A DNA stretch of 50,704 nt, from assembly GCF_030646845.1 (NCBI RefSeq), contig NZ_JAUSLE010000030.1, positions 1 through 50,704 of the forward strand, given 5' to 3'. Shown here piece after piece: positions 17,902 to 26,803 of the stretch. The position numbers and the translations under genes are program-made. The notes below the pieces were generated by a model. The model had not been told where the DNA came from. It made no database searches and worked only from the letters and a program-made list of their open reading frames with translations. Origin of the DNA: Rhodoferax sp. (GTDB lineage Bacteria; Pseudomonadota; Gammaproteobacteria; Burkholderiales; Burkholderiaceae_C). How positions within the stretch are numbered: the first letter of the stretch is position 1; the number at the start of each line of letters is the position of its first letter.

Positions 17902-20435
17902 TGAGTGACTTTGTGAATAAGAAAAATAGACCCCTCTGGATCGGTGCCATCGGCCTGTTTCTTCTGCCCCTGGTGCTGCAGGCGGTCGGCCTCACGCTGG
18001 ATACGGCCACTATGGCGGTGATCCTGGCGATTGCCGCCATGGGCCTGAACCTGTTGGTCGGCACCACCGGGCTGGTCTCGTTTGGCCACAGCGCGTGGTT
18101 CGGCATCGGCGGCTATGCGGCCGCTTTGGCCCAGCTGCACTGGTTCAAGGGGCAGCTCGTCGTGCCCCTGCTGTTTTCGATCGTGTTCACGGCAGCACTC
18201 GCGTTGGTGGTGGGCTTCCTGATCCTGCGTCGGCGCGGCGTCTACTTCTCGTTGCTGACGCTGGCGCTGTCCGCGTTGACCTTTGCAATTGCCTTTCGCT
18301 GGACCAGCCTGACGGGTGGCGAGGGCGGGCTGGGGGGCATCGAGCGTGGCGGCTTCGGGGCCCTCAATCTCGACAACCACCTCGTCTTCTATACCGTTGT
18401 GGCGCTGATCGGCATGGCCGTTCTGTATGGGCTGCAGCGCATCGTGCGTTCGCCCTTCGGTCATGTGCTGGCGGCGATCCGCGAGAACGAGCAGCGCGCG
18501 ACCTTCCAGGGTTACAACACCGACAGGTACAAGCTGCTGGCCTTCGTGCTGTCGGCCAGCATCACCGGGCTGGCGGGGGCGCTGCTGGTATTCCACCACC
18601 GGCTGGCGGCGGCAGAATCCGCCACCGTGGCGTTCTCCGGCGAGTTGCTTGCGATCGTTGTGATCGGTGGCATGCGCAGCTTCCTCGGACCGGTGCTGGG
18701 TGCGCTGTTCTATCTGCTATTCCGCGAATTTTTCTCGATCTACACCGACAACTGGCTGCTCTGGTTCGGCCTGATTTTCGTCGGCTTCATCCTGTTTTCA
18801 CCCAACGGCCTGGCGGGCATCTGGGCCCAGTTGCGCCGGCGCTGGCGGCCGGCGCCGGAAGTCGGCGCCGCCATGAGTAATCGAAGAATTTACGAAGGCC
18901 TGCCCCTTCCCGCATTCCTCCGGCCGGTGCCCCGCGAAGGTGCTGTGCTGGAAGCCACGGCCATTGACAAGCGGTTTGGCGGCATTCAGGCGGTACGCAG
19001 TGTCAGTCTGCAGGTTCAGGCGGGCCAGATTCACGCCCTGATCGGCCCCAACGGCGCCGGCAAGACGACGACCTTCAACCTGATCTCCGGCATGTTCATG
19101 GCCGACACCGGCACGGTGCGTCTCAATGGCATTGAAATCCAGCATCTGTCGCCCGACCGGATTTGCCAGCAAGGCCTGGCGCGCTCGTTCCAGATTACCA
19201 ATCTGTTCAAGGGCCTGTCGATCTACGAGAACCTGCGCCTGTCCTTGCAGGCGCGGCATCCGGCGCGTTTCAACGCCTGGCGTGACATCGACAGCTACCC
19301 GGAGGTCCACGCGGAGACCACCGAGCTGATGAAGTTCCTCGGTCTTGAGGGCATCGAAGAGACCGAAGGCGGGGAGCTGTCCTACGGCGGCCAACGCTTG
19401 GTGGATCTCGGCATTGCGCTGGGCTCCAAGCCACAGGTGCTGTTGATGGACGAACCGCTGGCGGGTCTGGCTGCCGCCGAACGCGAACGCGTTTCCAACC
19501 TGGTCAAGACCGTGGCGAGCAACATCCCGGTGCTGATCGTCGAGCACGATATCGACCGGGTACTCGCCTTCTCGCAGCAGGTGACCGTGATGAACCAGGG
19601 CGAGGTGCTCATGACGGGCACGCCCGACGAGGTGCGGCTGGATCAGCGGGTGCAGGAGATTTATACCGGCACGGGCACGCCGCCAGTGACCGGCCGCGTG
19701 CCAGGGGAGGCGCGCGACCGGCCGCTGCTGCTGCGCTTCGAAAAGGTCAACGCCTTCTATGGCAAGAGCCACATCCTGAACGATGCAACGCTGGAGGTGC
19801 GCGAGGGCGAGATCGTGGCCCTGCTGGGGCGCAATGGTGCCGGCAAGTCCACCTTGCTCAAGGCACTGACCGGTCTACTGAAGCCAGCGTCCGGTACGGT
19901 CGAATATGCCGGGCGCAACATTGCAGGCCTGCCGGCGCCCGACATTGCACGGCTGGGCATTGGCTATGTGCCGCAGGGGCGCGGCCTGTTTGCCGGCATG
20001 ACGGTGGCTGAGAATCTGGCGCTGGGCCGCCTGGCGCGATCCACCGATGGCAGCAATGGCATCGTCTGGAGCGAAGAGCAGATCCTGCATTACTTTCCGC
20101 GGCTCAAAGAGCGCATGAACGTGGCTGCCGACTATCTGTCCGGCGGCGAACAGCAAATGGTGGCCGTCGCGCGCGCGCTGTCCGGCAATGTCAGGCTGCT
20201 GCTGCTGGATGAGCCGTTTGAGGGGCTGGCGCCGACAGTGGTGCAGGAACTTTTTACGGTGTTTGACCAGCTGCGCCAGCACGTTTCCATCCTGATCGTG
20301 GAACACAACCTTGATCTCGTGCTGGCACTGGCCGACCGCGTGTTCGCGCTTGAGCGGGGCGCTGTCTTCCATGAGGGACCGGCAGAACCACTGCTGACCG
20401 ATCTGGCGTACCGCAAGCAGATTCTCTGGCTGTGA
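17898..20435 (+). CDS. Fused ABC importer: LivM permease + LivG ATPase + LivF ATPase
   Basis: One open frame of 845 residues with three normally separate proteins. Residues 1-325 are a LivM permease (AAMGLNLLVGTTGLVSFGHS, then TGGEGGLGGI). A short linker follows. Residues 350-605 are a LivG ATPase: Walker A GPNGAGKTT near 383, signature LSYGGQ near 493 and Walker B LLMDEPLAGL near 515. Residues 615-845 are a LivF ATPase: Walker A GRNGAGKST near 643, LSGGEQQ near 747 and LLLLDEPFEGL near 765. No internal stop or frameshift is seen. LivM-LivG fusions are known in proteobacteria; inclusion of LivF as well is less usual. All catalytic motifs are intact, so the assembly should work as LivH plus this protein. 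Confidence 0.93.
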   Translation: MMSDFVNKKNRPLWIGAIGLFLLPLVLQAVGLTLDTATMAVILAIAAMGLNLLVGTTGLVSFGHSAWFGIGGYAAALAQLHWFKGQLVVPLLFSIVFTAALALVVGFLILRRRGVYFSLLTLALSALTFAIAFRWTSLTGGEGGLGGIERGGFGALNLDNHLVFYTVVALIGMAVLYGLQRIVRSPFGHVLAAIRENEQRATFQGYNTDRYKLLAFVLSASITGLAGALLVFHHRLAAAESATVAFSGELLAIVVIGGMRSFLGPVLGALFYLLFREFFSIYTDNWLLWFGLIFVGFILFSPNGLAGIWAQLRRRWRPAPEVGAAMSNRRIYEGLPLPAFLRPVPREGAVLEATAIDKRFGGIQAVRSVSLQVQAGQIHALIGPNGAGKTTTFNLISGMFMADTGTVRLNGIEIQHLSPDRICQQGLARSFQITNLFKGLSIYENLRLSLQARHPARFNAWRDIDSYPEVHAETTELMKFLGLEGIEETEGGELSYGGQRLVDLGIALGSKPQVLLMDEPLAGLAAAERERVSNLVKTVASNIPVLIVEHDIDRVLAFSQQVTVMNQGEVLMTGTPDEVRLDQRVQEIYTGTGTPPVTGRVPGEARDRPLLLRFEKVNAFYGKSHILNDATLEVREGEIVALLGRNGAGKSTLLKALTGLLKPASGTVEYAGRNIAGLPAPDIARLGIGYVPQGRGLFAGMTVAENLALGRLARSTDGSNGIVWSEEQILHYFPRLKERMNVAADYLSGGEQQMVAVARALSGNVRLLLLDEPFEGLAPTVVQELFTVFDQLRQHVSILIVEHNLDLVLALADRVFALERGAVFHEGPAEPLLTDLAYRKQILWL

Positions 20436-20493
20436 GAGCGCCACAGACCCACCGCCATTCATTCGCTATTCATATCCCACCACAGGAAACACC

Positions 20494-20886
20494 ATGAGTC
20501 AAAAACACGCTCCCAAAGGCCAGGCGCTCATCGAAAAGATGGCCAACCTGCCCTGGAAGGAATACCCCGGCCATTTTGGCGGCGCCCTCTCCAAAGCGCT
20601 TGCCTCGATGGAAAACACCGGCTCGAGTCGGATCGATTTCCGGATTTCGCGCTACGCGCCGGGCGCCTATGTGGGCGAGCATGTGCACAAGGTGCAGGAG
20701 CAGATCTACTATGTGCTCGAAGGTGAAGGCGTCCTGACGCTCGATGACGACCGGCACCTGATGCGCCCGCATGACTATGTCTACGTGCCACCTGGCATCC
20801 GGCACAGCTTCACCAATACCGGCGTGGCGGGTCTGGTGTTTCTGGTGATCACCACGCCGGCCAGTGATGAAGAGGAGATGCTTTGA
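20494..20886 (+). CDS. Small cupin protein
   Basis: A 130-residue single-domain cupin. Motif 1 is GAYVGEHVHKVQEQIYYVLEGEG with the His-x-His and Glu metal ligands. Motif 2 is DYVYVPPGIRHSFTNTG with the third His. A metal-dependent isomerase, decarboxylase, lyase or dioxygenase role is possible, as is a non-enzymatic sensor; the fold does not decide. AGGAAA precedes the ATG, and the gene sits 58 bases after the ABC fusion gene. The stop shares one base with the next start (TGATG), so it is co-translated with the aldehyde dehydrogenase and probably belongs to the same pathway. Confidence 0.85.
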   Translation: MSQKHAPKGQALIEKMANLPWKEYPGHFGGALSKALASMENTGSSRIDFRISRYAPGAYVGEHVHKVQEQIYYVLEGEGVLTLDDDRHLMRPHDYVYVPPGIRHSFTNTGVAGLVFLVITTPASDEEEML

Positions 20887-22349
20887 TGAATCAGCCGGCT
20901 TCTTCTTTTGTCGTCGATGCGACGCAGCAGCCCACCTATCGTTTGCTCATTGATGGCGAATGGACAGAGGGCGAAGGCCCTCGGGTCTCCGTGCACGACA
21001 AATACCGGTTGCAACCCTTTGCCGCCGTCACCGTCGCCGATGCAGCGCAGGTGAAGCGCGCAGTGGACTGCGCCCAGGCGGCATTTCAGCGGGGTGTGCC
21101 GGTGGCATTCGAACGGGGCGCCGTGCTGGAGCGCGCCGCCGTTCTGATGGAAACGCGCCTGGATGATTTCGTGCGCACCATGCAGCTGGAAGCCGGTTTC
21201 ACCGCCTCGGATGCCACGGGCGAGGTGCGCCGCTGCATCCAGACACTCAAGCTGTCAGCGGAGGAGGCGCGTCGTCTGGCCGGCGATGTGATTCCGCTGG
21301 CGGGTGCGCCGAACCAGGCGGGTCGTCTGGCCTTCACACTGCGCGTGCCGCTTGGCGTGGTCGTGGCGATCACGCCCTTCAACTCACCGCTCAATACGGT
21401 CACGCACAAAGTGGCGCCAGCGTTTGCCGCAGGCAACGCCGTCATCCTGAAGCCGTCCACGCACACGCCCCTGACAGCCTGCAAGCTGGCCGAGGTGCTG
21501 ATCGAAGCCGGCATGCCGCGCGGATTCCTGTCGGTATTGCATGGCAGTGCCGATGTGGTCAGGTGGCTGCAGGAAGATGAGCGGGTGCGTTTTTTTGCGT
21601 TCACCGGCAGTACCGAGGTGGGGCGCAAGATCCAGCAGGCGGCCGGCTTGCGTCGCACACAGATGGAACTGGGCTCGATTGCCTGCACCATCCTGTGCGA
21701 CGATGCGCAGCTGGACGTGGCCCTGCCCAAGGTGGTGAGCGCAGGCTACCGCAAGGCGGGCCAGGTCTGTACCTCGGTGCAACTGCTGCTGGTGCATGCG
21801 TCATTGGTGAAGGACGTGGAGATGCGCCTGACCCAGCTGGTGAAGGCGCTTCCCTTTGGGGACCCGCATGACCCGAACACGGTGGTTGGACCCGTCATCA
21901 ACGAGGAGGCTGCGATTCGCATTGACGCCTGGATTCAAAAGGCGATCGCCGACGGTGCAACGTGCCTGGTGGGCGGACCGCGCCAGGGTGCGGTGGTGCC
22001 ACCGACGCTGCTGACTTCAATCAACGATTCGATGAATGTCGGCTGTTGCGAGATCTTCGGTCCGGTGGTGTGCATCGTGCCGTTTGCCACGCTGGACGCC
22101 GCGATTGCGCGTGTCAACGCCACGCCGTTCGGACTTGCCAGCGGGATTTTCACCAACCGGCTGGGCGACGCATTTTCCGCCGCGCAGCGGCTGGAAGTGG
22201 GCGGTGTGCACATCAATGAAACATCGAGCTCGCGGGTGGACCTGATGCCCTACGGCGGCTCCAAGGACAGCGGCTTTGGTCGCGAAGGACCGCACTATGC
22301 GGTCCATGAAATGACCGAAGAGCGCATCGTGACTTTTACGACCTGTTAG
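20886..22349 (+). CDS. NAD(P)-dependent aldehyde dehydrogenase
   Basis: A 487-residue ALDH-superfamily enzyme that oxidises an aldehyde to an acid. The catalytic Cys295 is in AGQVCTSVQ and the general base Glu261 in MELGSIACTI, a variant of the usual ELGG(K/N). FTGSTEVGRKI and the PFNSPLNTVTHK block (with the Asn of the oxyanion hole) are present, as is the C-terminal PYGGSKDSGFGREG. An ATG at 20886 is used; one in-frame TTG lies just before it. Resemblance is to lactaldehyde, phosphonoacetaldehyde or glyceraldehyde-3-phosphate non-phosphorylating types; the substrate is not assignable. It is followed after 20 bases by a ThDP enzyme that could supply its aldehyde. Confidence 0.92.
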   Translation: MNQPASSFVVDATQQPTYRLLIDGEWTEGEGPRVSVHDKYRLQPFAAVTVADAAQVKRAVDCAQAAFQRGVPVAFERGAVLERAAVLMETRLDDFVRTMQLEAGFTASDATGEVRRCIQTLKLSAEEARRLAGDVIPLAGAPNQAGRLAFTLRVPLGVVVAITPFNSPLNTVTHKVAPAFAAGNAVILKPSTHTPLTACKLAEVLIEAGMPRGFLSVLHGSADVVRWLQEDERVRFFAFTGSTEVGRKIQQAAGLRRTQMELGSIACTILCDDAQLDVALPKVVSAGYRKAGQVCTSVQLLLVHASLVKDVEMRLTQLVKALPFGDPHDPNTVVGPVINEEAAIRIDAWIQKAIADGATCLVGGPRQGAVVPPTLLTSINDSMNVGCCEIFGPVVCIVPFATLDAAIARVNATPFGLASGIFTNRLGDAFSAAQRLEVGGVHINETSSSRVDLMPYGGSKDSGFGREGPHYAVHEMTEERIVTFTTC

Positions 22350-22369
22350 CAGAAAACGGAAGCAAGAAA

Positions 22370-24148
22370 ATGGCAAAAATGAAGGGTGGCGAACTGATCG
22401 CCGAATACCTGGTCCAGGAAAAAGTGCCCTATGTGTTTGGCATTTGCGGCCATGGCAATGTTGGCATCCTGGATGCCCTGTACGACGTGCGCGACAAGAT
22501 CCAGCTGATCTCCCCGCGTCACGAGCAATGTGCCGGCCACATGGCCGACGCTTATTTCCGCGTCAAGCACAAGCCGGTGGTCACGCTCACGTCCACCGGA
22601 CCCGGTTCGGCCAACATGGTGATGTCGCTGGCCACTGCCCTAGCGGACTCTTCGGCCTTCATGGCCATCACCTCGAACGTGCCGACCTCGCAGCACAACC
22701 GCGGTCCTTTCCAGGAGCTGTACACGCACAACCAGGCGGATTTCGCGCAGGTGCTGCGTCCGGTCGTCAAACGTGCCTTCCAGCCCACGCGCGTCGACAT
22801 GCTGCCGCTGGCGCTGCGCCAGGCGATGGACACCATGGTCACGGGCCGGCCCGGCCCGGTGAACCTGGATATTCCCTACAACGTCTATCAGGAAGAGGCG
22901 GACGTGGAGCTGCCGCCGGCCGCGGCGTTGCACTGCGCCCGTCGTCCGGGCGCCAGCGAAGCCGATGTGGCGGCCACGCTGGACCTGCTGGCGGCTGCCC
23001 GCAAGCCGGTGTTGTTCATCGGTCACGGCGCTACGCTGTCGGAGGCCGGCGCGGAAATCACCGAGTTCGCGCAGCGCCTGGGCATTCCCGTGATCACGTC
23101 GCCGAACGGCATGGGCTGCATTGCCGGCGACCACCCGCTTGCCCTCGGTTTCATAGGCCGCAACGGTGCCTACCCGGCCAATGAAGCGGGTCGCCGCTCG
23201 GACCTGGTGATCACACTGGGCACACGCTTTGACGACCGGAGTTCGTCCAGCTGGCACGAGGGCTACTCGTGGAACTTCCCCAAAACGAAATTGGTGCATG
23301 TCGATATCGATCCGCAGGAGCTGGGCCGTAACTACGTCCCGACGGTGGGCATCATCGCCGACGTCCAGGTCTTTGTGCGCCAGCTGCTCAAGGGGCTGCA
23401 GGCACGCGCCGACATCACGGCCAGCGCTTATGCGCCGTGGCTGGCTCAGGTGCAGGGCTGGCAGGGCGAGTGGGAGGCTTTTGTGCGGCCGCACTTCGGA
23501 GACTCGACCAGTCCGTTGCGTCCCGAGTTCGTGGTGGGTACGCTGCAGAAGGTGTTGCCCGAGGACACCATCCTGTGTCTCGATTCCGGCGTGCATCACA
23601 ACTGGTTCATGCAGTTCTGGAAGGCGCGCCGGCCGCAGAGCATGCTCAATAGCTGGGGCTACTCCAGCATGGGCTTTGGTGTTTGCGGTGTGCTGGGCGC
23701 GCAACTCGCAGCGCCGGACCGCCCTTGCGTCGCCGTGGTCGGCGATGGTGGTTTCACCATGGCGCCCTATGTGCTGTGCACTGCGGTTGAATACAACCTG
23801 CCGGTGGTCTGGATCGTCTGGAACAACTTCGCGTGGGGCGCAATCCGCGACCTGCAGTACGGCTTGTTCAATGGCCGCGAGATTGGCACCGCCTTCTACA
23901 AGGGCGAGACCGGCGAGCGCTACAACCCCGATTTTGCCGCGTGGGCGCGGGCCTGCGGCGCCGATGGCACCACCGTCACCCGGCCGCAGGACCTTGGCGC
24001 CGCCGTCGAGCAGGCGCTGAAAAACCGGCGGCCATGCCTGATCGATGTGCACGTCGACGCCGACGTGCGCCCGCCGTCGACCGGCACCTGGCAACTACCT
24101 CCGATTCCGTACAAGGAACCGATCTTCGGCAAGCCCTTTGTGGCCTGA
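22370..24148 (+). CDS. ThDP-dependent enzyme, acetolactate-synthase-like
   Basis: A 592-residue member of the acetolactate synthase / 2-oxo-acid decarboxylase superfamily. The N-terminal Pyr domain has the cofactor-activating Glu52 in SPRHEQCAGHMADAY. A central FAD/nucleotide-like domain (about 195-345) follows. The C-terminal PP domain binds ThDP-Mg through GDG (458-460) and Asn-Asn (485-486). The opening GICGHGNVGILDALYD recalls inositol-pathway IolD and related decarboxylases more than true acetolactate synthase, and no regulatory subunit gene lies nearby. Its neighbours, an ALDH upstream and an SDR downstream, suggest a carboligation or decarboxylation step in a catabolic route. The exact reaction is unknown. 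Confidence 0.88.
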   Translation: MAKMKGGELIAEYLVQEKVPYVFGICGHGNVGILDALYDVRDKIQLISPRHEQCAGHMADAYFRVKHKPVVTLTSTGPGSANMVMSLATALADSSAFMAITSNVPTSQHNRGPFQELYTHNQADFAQVLRPVVKRAFQPTRVDMLPLALRQAMDTMVTGRPGPVNLDIPYNVYQEEADVELPPAAALHCARRPGASEADVAATLDLLAAARKPVLFIGHGATLSEAGAEITEFAQRLGIPVITSPNGMGCIAGDHPLALGFIGRNGAYPANEAGRRSDLVITLGTRFDDRSSSSWHEGYSWNFPKTKLVHVDIDPQELGRNYVPTVGIIADVQVFVRQLLKGLQARADITASAYAPWLAQVQGWQGEWEAFVRPHFGDSTSPLRPEFVVGTLQKVLPEDTILCLDSGVHHNWFMQFWKARRPQSMLNSWGYSSMGFGVCGVLGAQLAAPDRPCVAVVGDGGFTMAPYVLCTAVEYNLPVVWIVWNNFAWGAIRDLQYGLFNGREIGTAFYKGETGERYNPDFAAWARACGADGTTVTRPQDLGAAVEQALKNRRPCLIDVHVDADVRPPSTGTWQLPPIPYKEPIFGKPFVA

Positions 24149-24181
24149 ACCTTTTCACTGCAATTCATTCGAGGATTTCCC

Positions 24182-24904
24182 ATGAGCAACAAAATAGCCC
24201 TGGTTTTCGGCGGCACCCGCGGCATCGGCGCTGCCTGCGTGCACAAATTGGCGGAAAGCGGCTATGACGTCGCCTACACCTATGTCACGAGCGCGCCCGA
24301 TCTGCCCGAGAAGATCGGCCAGGCCCGCACCAAAGGCTATGCCGTCAACATCTGCGAGCCGGCGCAAGTGGCGCAGGTATTTGCCGACGTGGCGCGCGAC
24401 TTCGGCAGTGCGCCGCACTGCGTGGTGGCCAACGCCGGCATCAACGTGCTGCCCGGCCCGATGGCGCAGTTCAACCCGGACGATTTCCGCAGATTGGTGG
24501 AGGTCAACATCGTTGGTGCCTTCAACGTTCTGAGCGCCGCGGCCAAGCATGTGGCGGACGGTGGCAACATCATCGCGCTGACCACCTCCATGGTGCGCGT
24601 TGGCGTGCCCGGTGGGGGCCCTTACACCGCGACCAAGGCCGCCGTGGAGAGCCTGGTTCGCTCCATGGCCAAGGAATTGGCGCCGCGCCAGGTGCGCGTC
24701 AACGCTGTGGCGCCGGGCCCGGTCGACACCGACCTGTTCCGCGCCGGCAAGACCGACGAAGCCAAGGCGCGCGCGGCCGCCATGAGCCCGTTCAACCGCA
24801 TCGGCACGCCGGATGAAGTGGCGGAGGTGGTGAGCTTCCTCGCGTCCGACAAGGCCTCGTGGGTGCATGGCCAGGTTATCCAGCCCAACGGCGGCATGGT
24901 CTAG
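24182..24904 (+). CDS. Short-chain dehydrogenase/reductase
   Basis: A 240-residue classical SDR. The nucleotide motif is GGTRGIG (about residues 10-16), then NAGIN, the catalytic Ser in ALTTSMV, and Tyr148/Lys152 in PYTATKAAVE. The end GQVIQPNGGMV is also typical. It acts as an NAD(P)H-dependent alcohol/keto reductase in the cytoplasm. The start has AGGA about 9 bases upstream (gAGGAtttcccATG). It lies 33 bases after the ThDP gene and 7 before the next gene, so it is in the operon. The substrate is not predictable. Confidence 0.92.
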   Translation: MSNKIALVFGGTRGIGAACVHKLAESGYDVAYTYVTSAPDLPEKIGQARTKGYAVNICEPAQVAQVFADVARDFGSAPHCVVANAGINVLPGPMAQFNPDDFRRLVEVNIVGAFNVLSAAAKHVADGGNIIALTTSMVRVGVPGGGPYTATKAAVESLVRSMAKELAPRQVRVNAVAPGPVDTDLFRAGKTDEAKARAAAMSPFNRIGTPDEVAEVVSFLASDKASWVHGQVIQPNGGMV

Positions 24905-24911
24905 GCTGGCC

Positions 24912-25808
24912 ATGCGTCTTGCCGTCTTTACCAAGAACCTGACCAACCCGGCCTATGGTGCGGCGCGGCTCGGCGCCGAGCGCGCTGCTGCCGTGTTCGG
25001 CGCCGAGGTGCTGCACTTCGTGCCGCAAAAGGGCGACGACCCCGAGGCGCAGAGTGCGTTGATCGACGAGGCGCTGGCGCTGACGCCGCGGCCCGATGCC
25101 TTTGTCCTGTCACCGGTGCATGCCAGCAAGGTCGATCCGGCGATCCGGCGTATTGCCGCGGCCGGCATTCCGATGATCGGCTTCGTCAATCCGATCCAGG
25201 CCGCGCCCAGCGTGGCCTACGTCAGCTCGGACGACTACCAGTTGGCCCTTGCGATTGCACAGTACCTGTTCCGGCACCTGCATGGTCGCGGGCAGGTGCT
25301 TGTCGTCACCGGGCCTGATGAATCGTTTACCAGTCTGGAGCGGCTACGCGGTTTTCGTGAGGCGGCGCTTCAGTATCCCGGCATCACCATCGCCGGCGTC
25401 ATCGCGGGCGACTATGTGCGTGAAACCGCCAGAGACCGCGCTGTACAGTGGCTGTGCGACCACGCCGAGCTGGACGCCTGCCTAGTGGCCAACGACATCA
25501 TGGCGATGGGTGTGCTCGATGCCCTGGATGCCGCCGGCCGCAGGGCGGCGGTGGTCGGCGTCAACGCCATCCCGCAGGCGGTCGAAGCGATCGGGCAGGG
25601 GCGCATGCTGGCGACCGCCGATTTCAACGCCATGCAGATGGCCTATCTTGCGACTGAATGCGCCGTGCGGCATCTGCGCGGCGAGACCGTTCCGGCATCG
25701 ATCGAGCTGCCGGTGCAGATCGTGGACCGCAGCAATTGCCAACAGTGGGACCGGCCTTACGCACAGCGTCCCGTGATCACGCTTGAAGAACTAAGGAGAC
25801 AGACATGA
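24912..25808 (+). CDS. Sugar-binding-fold (Peripla_BP_4/LacI effector-type) protein without signal peptide
   Basis: A 298-residue protein with the fold of ribose/galactose-binding proteins and LacI effector domains: SPVHASKVDPAIRRIAAAGIPMIGFVN, then VLVVTGPDESFTSLERLRGF and LVANDIMAMGVLDALD, ending with a typical VQIVDRSN strand. It starts directly at strand 1 (MRLAVFTKNLTNPAYG); I see neither an export signal nor a helix-turn-helix, so it should be cytoplasmic unless it starts further upstream inside the SDR gene, where there is no good signal either. The stop overlaps the following Bug gene as ATGA. It may be a soluble ligand sensor or scavenger for the pathway, or a binding protein exported in an unrecognised way. 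Confidence 0.8.
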   Translation: MRLAVFTKNLTNPAYGAARLGAERAAAVFGAEVLHFVPQKGDDPEAQSALIDEALALTPRPDAFVLSPVHASKVDPAIRRIAAAGIPMIGFVNPIQAAPSVAYVSSDDYQLALAIAQYLFRHLHGRGQVLVVTGPDESFTSLERLRGFREAALQYPGITIAGVIAGDYVRETARDRAVQWLCDHAELDACLVANDIMAMGVLDALDAAGRRAAVVGVNAIPQAVEAIGQGRMLATADFNAMQMAYLATECAVRHLRGETVPASIELPVQIVDRSNCQQWDRPYAQRPVITLEELRRQT

Positions 25809-26782
25809 AGAAAACCTTGCTGAAAATATGGGGCCGCAGCCTGCTGGCCGGCCTGCTGAGCCTTGGCGCCGTTGCCATGGCGCAGGACTACCCGAACAAG
25901 CCGATTCGCCTGGTGGTGCCTTTTGCCCCGGCCGGTGCGACCGATATCCTCGGCCGCATCGTGTCCGAGCGGCTGGCGCCGATCTATGGCCAAAGCGTCG
26001 TGGTGGACAACAAGCCCGGCGCCAGCGGCCATCTGGGCGCGCAGTTGGTGGCCAAGGCCCCGGGCGATGGTTACACACTGCTGGTGGGCACCATCGGCAT
26101 CCATGCCGCTCATGCCAGCTACCGCAAGCTCAACTACAACCCGGCCACAGAGTTGCAGCCCGTCATGATCCTGGGCGAAGCGCCCAATCTGGTGCTGGTG
26201 CCGGCCAACTCGCCGTACAGGACCTTTGCCGATTTCCTGGCCGACGCCAAAGCCAACCCGGGCAAAATCAATTACGCCTCGGCTGGCCCCGGATCGTCGG
26301 TGCACATGGTTACCGCGCTGTTTGAACTGGCCAGTGGCGTCAAGCTGAATCACGTGCCGTACAAGGGCAGCGGTCCGGCCCTGATCGACCTGATCGGCGG
26401 ACAAGTGCAGGTGATGTTTGACAACATGTCTTCCGGCATGCCGCATGTGCAGGGTGGCAAGTTGCGTGCGCTGGCCGTTACCGGTCCGAAGCGCGACCCG
26501 CGCTTCCCCAATGTGCCCACCATTGCCGAGGCCGGGGTCCCGGGCTACAGCGGCACCTCCTGGTTCACGCTGGCCGCACCGGGCAGCATGCCGCCAGCCC
26601 TGGTGGACAAACTCAACAAAGATGTGCAGCGTGTGCTGGCGTCTCCCGAGGTCGTGGCGCGCTACGACAAGCTGGGCATTAACTACACGGCGAACACCCC
26701 TGCTGAGGCAACGGCTTTCTTCAAGTCCGAAACCGTCAAGTGGAACCGCGTGATCGAAGCCGCCAATCTGCAACTGGATTGA
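25805..26782 (+). CDS. Bug/TctC-family periplasmic binding protein 1
   Basis: A 325-residue periplasmic solute-binding protein of the Bug (TctC) family, very expanded in Burkholderiales. It has a signal peptide with cleavage near AMAQ (residue 26), then DYPNKPIRLVVPFAPAGATD, the family opening. Internal hallmarks are VVDNKPGASG, KINYASAGPGSS, VPYKGSGPA and PNVPTIAEAGVPGY. These proteins bind carboxylates, usually for TctAB tripartite carriers, but no tctA/tctB is in the window, so it is an orphan that may share a carrier or act as a sensor ligand. It overlaps the previous gene by 4 bases (ATGA). Confidence 0.93.
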   Translation: MKKTLLKIWGRSLLAGLLSLGAVAMAQDYPNKPIRLVVPFAPAGATDILGRIVSERLAPIYGQSVVVDNKPGASGHLGAQLVAKAPGDGYTLLVGTIGIHAAHASYRKLNYNPATELQPVMILGEAPNLVLVPANSPYRTFADFLADAKANPGKINYASAGPGSSVHMVTALFELASGVKLNHVPYKGSGPALIDLIGGQVQVMFDNMSSGMPHVQGGKLRALAVTGPKRDPRFPNVPTIAEAGVPGYSGTSWFTLAAPGSMPPALVDKLNKDVQRVLASPEVVARYDKLGINYTANTPAEATAFFKSETVKWNRVIEAANLQLD

Positions 26783-26803
26783 TCCAAACCCTGCGAGACA
26801 AAC

